The notes beneath the pieces were generated by a model, which saw only the letters and a program-made list of their open reading frames with translations, was not told the origin of the DNA and ran no database searches. A stretch of 25,343 bases of DNA from Acidobacteriota bacterium (lineage in GTDB: Bacteria; Acidobacteriota; UBA4820; DSQY01): contig JAKAIJ010000005.1 of the NCBI GenBank assembly GCA_021814355.1, positions 1-25,343 on the forward strand. Direction: 5' to 3'. The translations under genes were made by a program, and so were the position numbers. Position 1 is the stretch's first letter, and each line of letters begins with the position of its first letter. Below, piece after piece: positions 23,302 through 25,343 of this stretch.

Positions 23302-25343
23302 CTAACTCCTCAGATTGAGCGTCCAGTAGCCTCCGGCGAGACCGAAGAGGACCGGCGGAGCCCAGGCGGCGAGGGCGGGGTCGAGCCACTCCATCTCGCC
23401 CACCGCGGTGAAAACCGCCTGGAGGATGTAGAACCCCACGGCGAGGGCCAGGGCGATGGCCACGCCGTAGAGCGAGCCCCTTCGTCCCACGCTGAAGGCG
23501 AAGGGCAGGCCCACGAGGAGAAGGGCGAGCGGCGTGGCGGCGTCGGCGGACTTCCGGTAGTAGTCCATCCGCTGGCGGTGGACCGGGAGCCCCTTGGCCT
23601 TGAGGTCCTCGATGAGCCGCGCCAACTCCGGTGACGAGAGGGTTTGGCCCTCGAGGTACGCGGGGATGACGAAGTACTCCTTCCCCACCGGCACGGCCAT
23701 CTGGCCCGAGGGCTGGCGGCGGAAGCGGGTGCCCGCGGCCCAGATCCACCCGGCGGTGAAGGAGAGGCTCTTCTCCGCCGAGAACCGCGCCTGGTCCGCG
23801 TAGAACCGATCGGTGAGCACGTCGCCGGCGGGGGAAAGGCCGTAGCGCGAGAACCCCTCGAAGACGCCCCGCTTGGGGTCATAGTGCTCGTAGTGATAAA
23901 GCGCGGCGCGCCCAGGGGCGAAGAGCCAGACGTCGTAGTTCACGTTGAGGAACTTGGAGACGAAGTGCTTCAGGTCGGCCCGGTGGCGCTGAGCGGCGCG
24001 GTTGGCGGCGGGGGCGACGCTCTCGCCCGCGACCCAGGCGGCGGCGCCCACGGCGGCGGCCAGCGCCAGGAAGGTGAAGCTGATCCGGTAGAGGGAGACC
24101 CCGCCCGCCTTGAGGGCCGTCACCTCGTTGCCCTTCTCCAGGATGCCGAGCACCACCAGAGTGGTCATCAGCAGGGTGAGGGGGAGCAGCAGGAGGAAGA
24201 ACCCCACCGACTGGCCCGCCAGATACTTCCCGAAGAGGATCCACTGGGAGCGCCCCGTGAGGAACTCGGCCAGGGCCCGGAGCTCCACGATCCAGTCGAG
24301 GACGAGCAGCGCTCCGGCGATCAGGAAGAAGAACCGCGCCGCGTGGCCCAGCAGGTAGCGGTCCACCACCGAGAGCCACCCCTCCGCGTGGGCGGGCTGG
24401 CTGGCCCGCTCCAGGGCCGGGCCCGGGGACGCGGCCCCGGCGCGCGGCCACCGCAGGAGGGCGGGCCACGCCCAGACCCGCCGCTCGGCGGGGCGGTCCC
24501 ACCTCCGGCGCAGAAAGTAGAGCCCCGCCGCCAGCACCGCCAGGTCGGGGAGCCAGGCGGCCGGGGCGGGGCCTAGGCGTCCCTTGAGCGCCAGGTCGCC
24601 GAGGGTCGAGGCGAGGATCCAGTAGAAGAGCACCACGCCGAGGGAGAGGCTGAACCCCGCCCCCCGCCCCCCCCGCGCGTTGGCCAGCCCGAGGGGGACC
24701 CCGATGAGCGCGAAGAGCAGGCCCGCGAGGGCGGTGGAGAGCCGCCGGTGGATCTCGTACCGGAGGGCGGCGTGCTCCAGGAGCCCCGGGGCGTCCCTTC
24801 CCGCCGCGTCCATCCGTTGGAGCAGTTCGCCCGGGCCCATGGAGGAGAGGTCGGCCCGCTTCGCCGCGGCGGCGCTGCGGGCGGGCACGACGGTGAGCGC
24901 CTGCTGGTCGAAGCTCGAGAGCTGCACTTTCTCGGGCTCCGCGCGGTTGAAGACCGCGCTCTGGCCCGGCCCCAGGAGGAATTGGAGCGAACCGGGGTCG
25001 GCCCCCTCCACGAGCCGGGCCCAGCGGGCCACGGTGATCATGTCCTTCTCGGGCGAGGGGCGCTGGTAGATGAGCACCTTCTCGTACCGGTCCTTCTCGG
25101 GCTCCATCGCCTCCACATAGAAGAGGACGCCGGGGACGCGGTCGTAGAAGACGCCGGGCTTCACCATCCGCATCAGGTTGGCCATGCGGGTGGCCTGCTC
25201 CTGGAGCCGCTCCTGGCCCGCGCGGGCGGCGGGGACCAGCCAGAAGTTCGAGAGCGCCAGCGCCAGCGCCAGGGCGGCGCCGAGCGCGAGCGGCGCCCGG
25301 AGGAGGGAGCGCACCGGCAGCCCCGCGGCCCGCAGGGCCACCG
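23302..25343 (-). CDS. LptF-LptG fused permease of the LPS export ABC transporter (N-terminus cut by window end)
   Basis: The frame stays open to the window edge; 679 residues are visible from a GTG at 25341, which is probably internal. The first part looks like the back half of LptF. It has a hydrophobic segment (about 15-36), then a periplasmic beta-jellyroll (about 60-160, with KPGVFYDRVPGVLFYVEAM) and three membrane segments (about 200-220, 229-250, 262-278). After a Pro/Arg/Ala-rich linker (280-320), a complete second unit of LptG type follows: VDRYLLGHAARFFFLIAGALLVLDW, further membrane segments, the coupling-helix motif LEKGNEVTALKAGGVSLYRI (about 401-420), a second jellyroll (about 450-590) and three final segments. 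LptF and LptG normally are separate proteins that form the heterodimeric channel pulling LPS from the inner membrane with ATPase LptB. Here both seem to lie in one chain. Confidence 0.82.
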   Translation of the reverse strand, partial: VALRAAGLPVRSLLRAPLALGAALALALALSNFWLVPAARAGQERLQEQATRMANLMRMVKPGVFYDRVPGVLFYVEAMEPEKDRYEKVLIYQRPSPEKDMITVARWARLVEGADPGSLQFLLGPGQSAVFNRAEPEKVQLSSFDQQALTVVPARSAAAAKRADLSSMGPGELLQRMDAAGRDAPGLLEHAALRYEIHRRLSTALAGLLFALIGVPLGLANARGGRGAGFSLSLGVVLFYWILASTLGDLALKGRLGPAPAAWLPDLAVLAAGLYFLRRRWDRPAERRVWAWPALLRWPRAGAASPGPALERASQPAHAEGWLSVVDRYLLGHAARFFFLIAGALLVLDWIVELRALAEFLTGRSQWILFGKYLAGQSVGFFLLLLPLTLLMTTLVVLGILEKGNEVTALKAGGVSLYRISFTFLALAAAVGAAAWVAGESVAPAANRAAQRHRADLKHFVSKFLNVNYDVWLFAPGRAALYHYEHYDPKRGVFEGFSRYGLSPAGDVLTDRFYADQARFSAEKSLSFTAGWIWAAGTRFRRQPSGQMAVPVGKEYFVIPAYLEGQTLSSPELARLIEDLKAKGLPVHRQRMDYYRKSADAATPLALLLVGLPFAFSVGRRGSLYGVAIALALAVGFYILQAVFTAVGEMEWLDPALAAWAPPVLFGLAGGYWTLNLRS
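24655..24674 (-). repeat. Poly-G tracts in the lptFG coding strand
   Basis: On the coding (minus) strand the sequence is eight G, C, six G, C, four G, encoding part of ARGGRGAG in the loop between two LptF-part membrane segments. It is slippage-prone and capable of G-quadruplex formation. The frame is intact as given. Confidence 0.7.

Overview
The window is dense, GC-rich bacterial DNA from a Gram-negative (diderm) organism. The evidence for this is an LptF/LptG lipopolysaccharide export permease, an Sec-type lipoprotein, several secreted beta-rich proteins and very high third-position GC. The mix of SpeA, a fadI-fadJ-fadE operon, an LptF-LptG fusion, TPR proteins and large Ig-like secreted proteins would fit Acidobacteriota or a neighbouring high-GC phylum. 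That placement is inference and was not tested. I found no rRNA, tRNA, CRISPR array, transposase or phage gene.

Layout. Positions 1-384 hold the 3' end of a fibronectin-III-like secreted protein on the + strand. It converges, through a strong hairpin at 401-433, on a minus-strand pair: arginine decarboxylase speA (2913-4844) and, downstream of it, an 805-residue secreted coiled-coil protein of unknown family (448-2865). A divergent promoter region (4845-4992) leads into a tightly overlapping + strand run. This run encodes a FabZ-like hotdog protein without the usual catalytic His, an intact FabF-type ketosynthase, a shortened ketosynthase-like protein that has lost every catalytic residue, the PgeF/YfiH laccase-domain protein, a TPR protein, and holo-ACP synthase AcpS. 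It ends at a bidirectional terminator (10212-10236).

Positions 10266-13706 (minus) encode a secreted protein of about 1,146 residues with Ig-like domains. An unusually AT-rich gap of about 465 bp separates it from purF (14172-15533). Behind purF lie a signal-peptidase-like S24/S26 protein with a Ser/His dyad and a GAF-domain protein, all on the minus strand. Across a second divergent promoter region (16644-16901) lies a complete beta-oxidation core on the + strand: thiolase (fadI type), FadJ-type hydratase/dehydrogenase and acyl-CoA dehydrogenase. A small TPR-like protein with its own promoter candidate follows. The window closes with a minus-strand pair: a permease that appears to fuse LptF and LptG in one chain (truncated by the window end), and a small lipoprotein.

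The most unusual items are three. First, the translationally coupled trio of dehydratase-like, ketosynthase and dead-ketosynthase proteins has the logic of a KS/chain-length-factor pair as in aryl-polyene and type II polyketide systems, but it stands alone with AcpS and lacks a visible ACP or ketoreductase. Second, LptF and LptG are fused, and the fused gene carries a G8 homopolymer. Third, there is a recurring promoter style with extended -10 boxes, two of which sit so close to the start codon that the mRNAs would be nearly leaderless.
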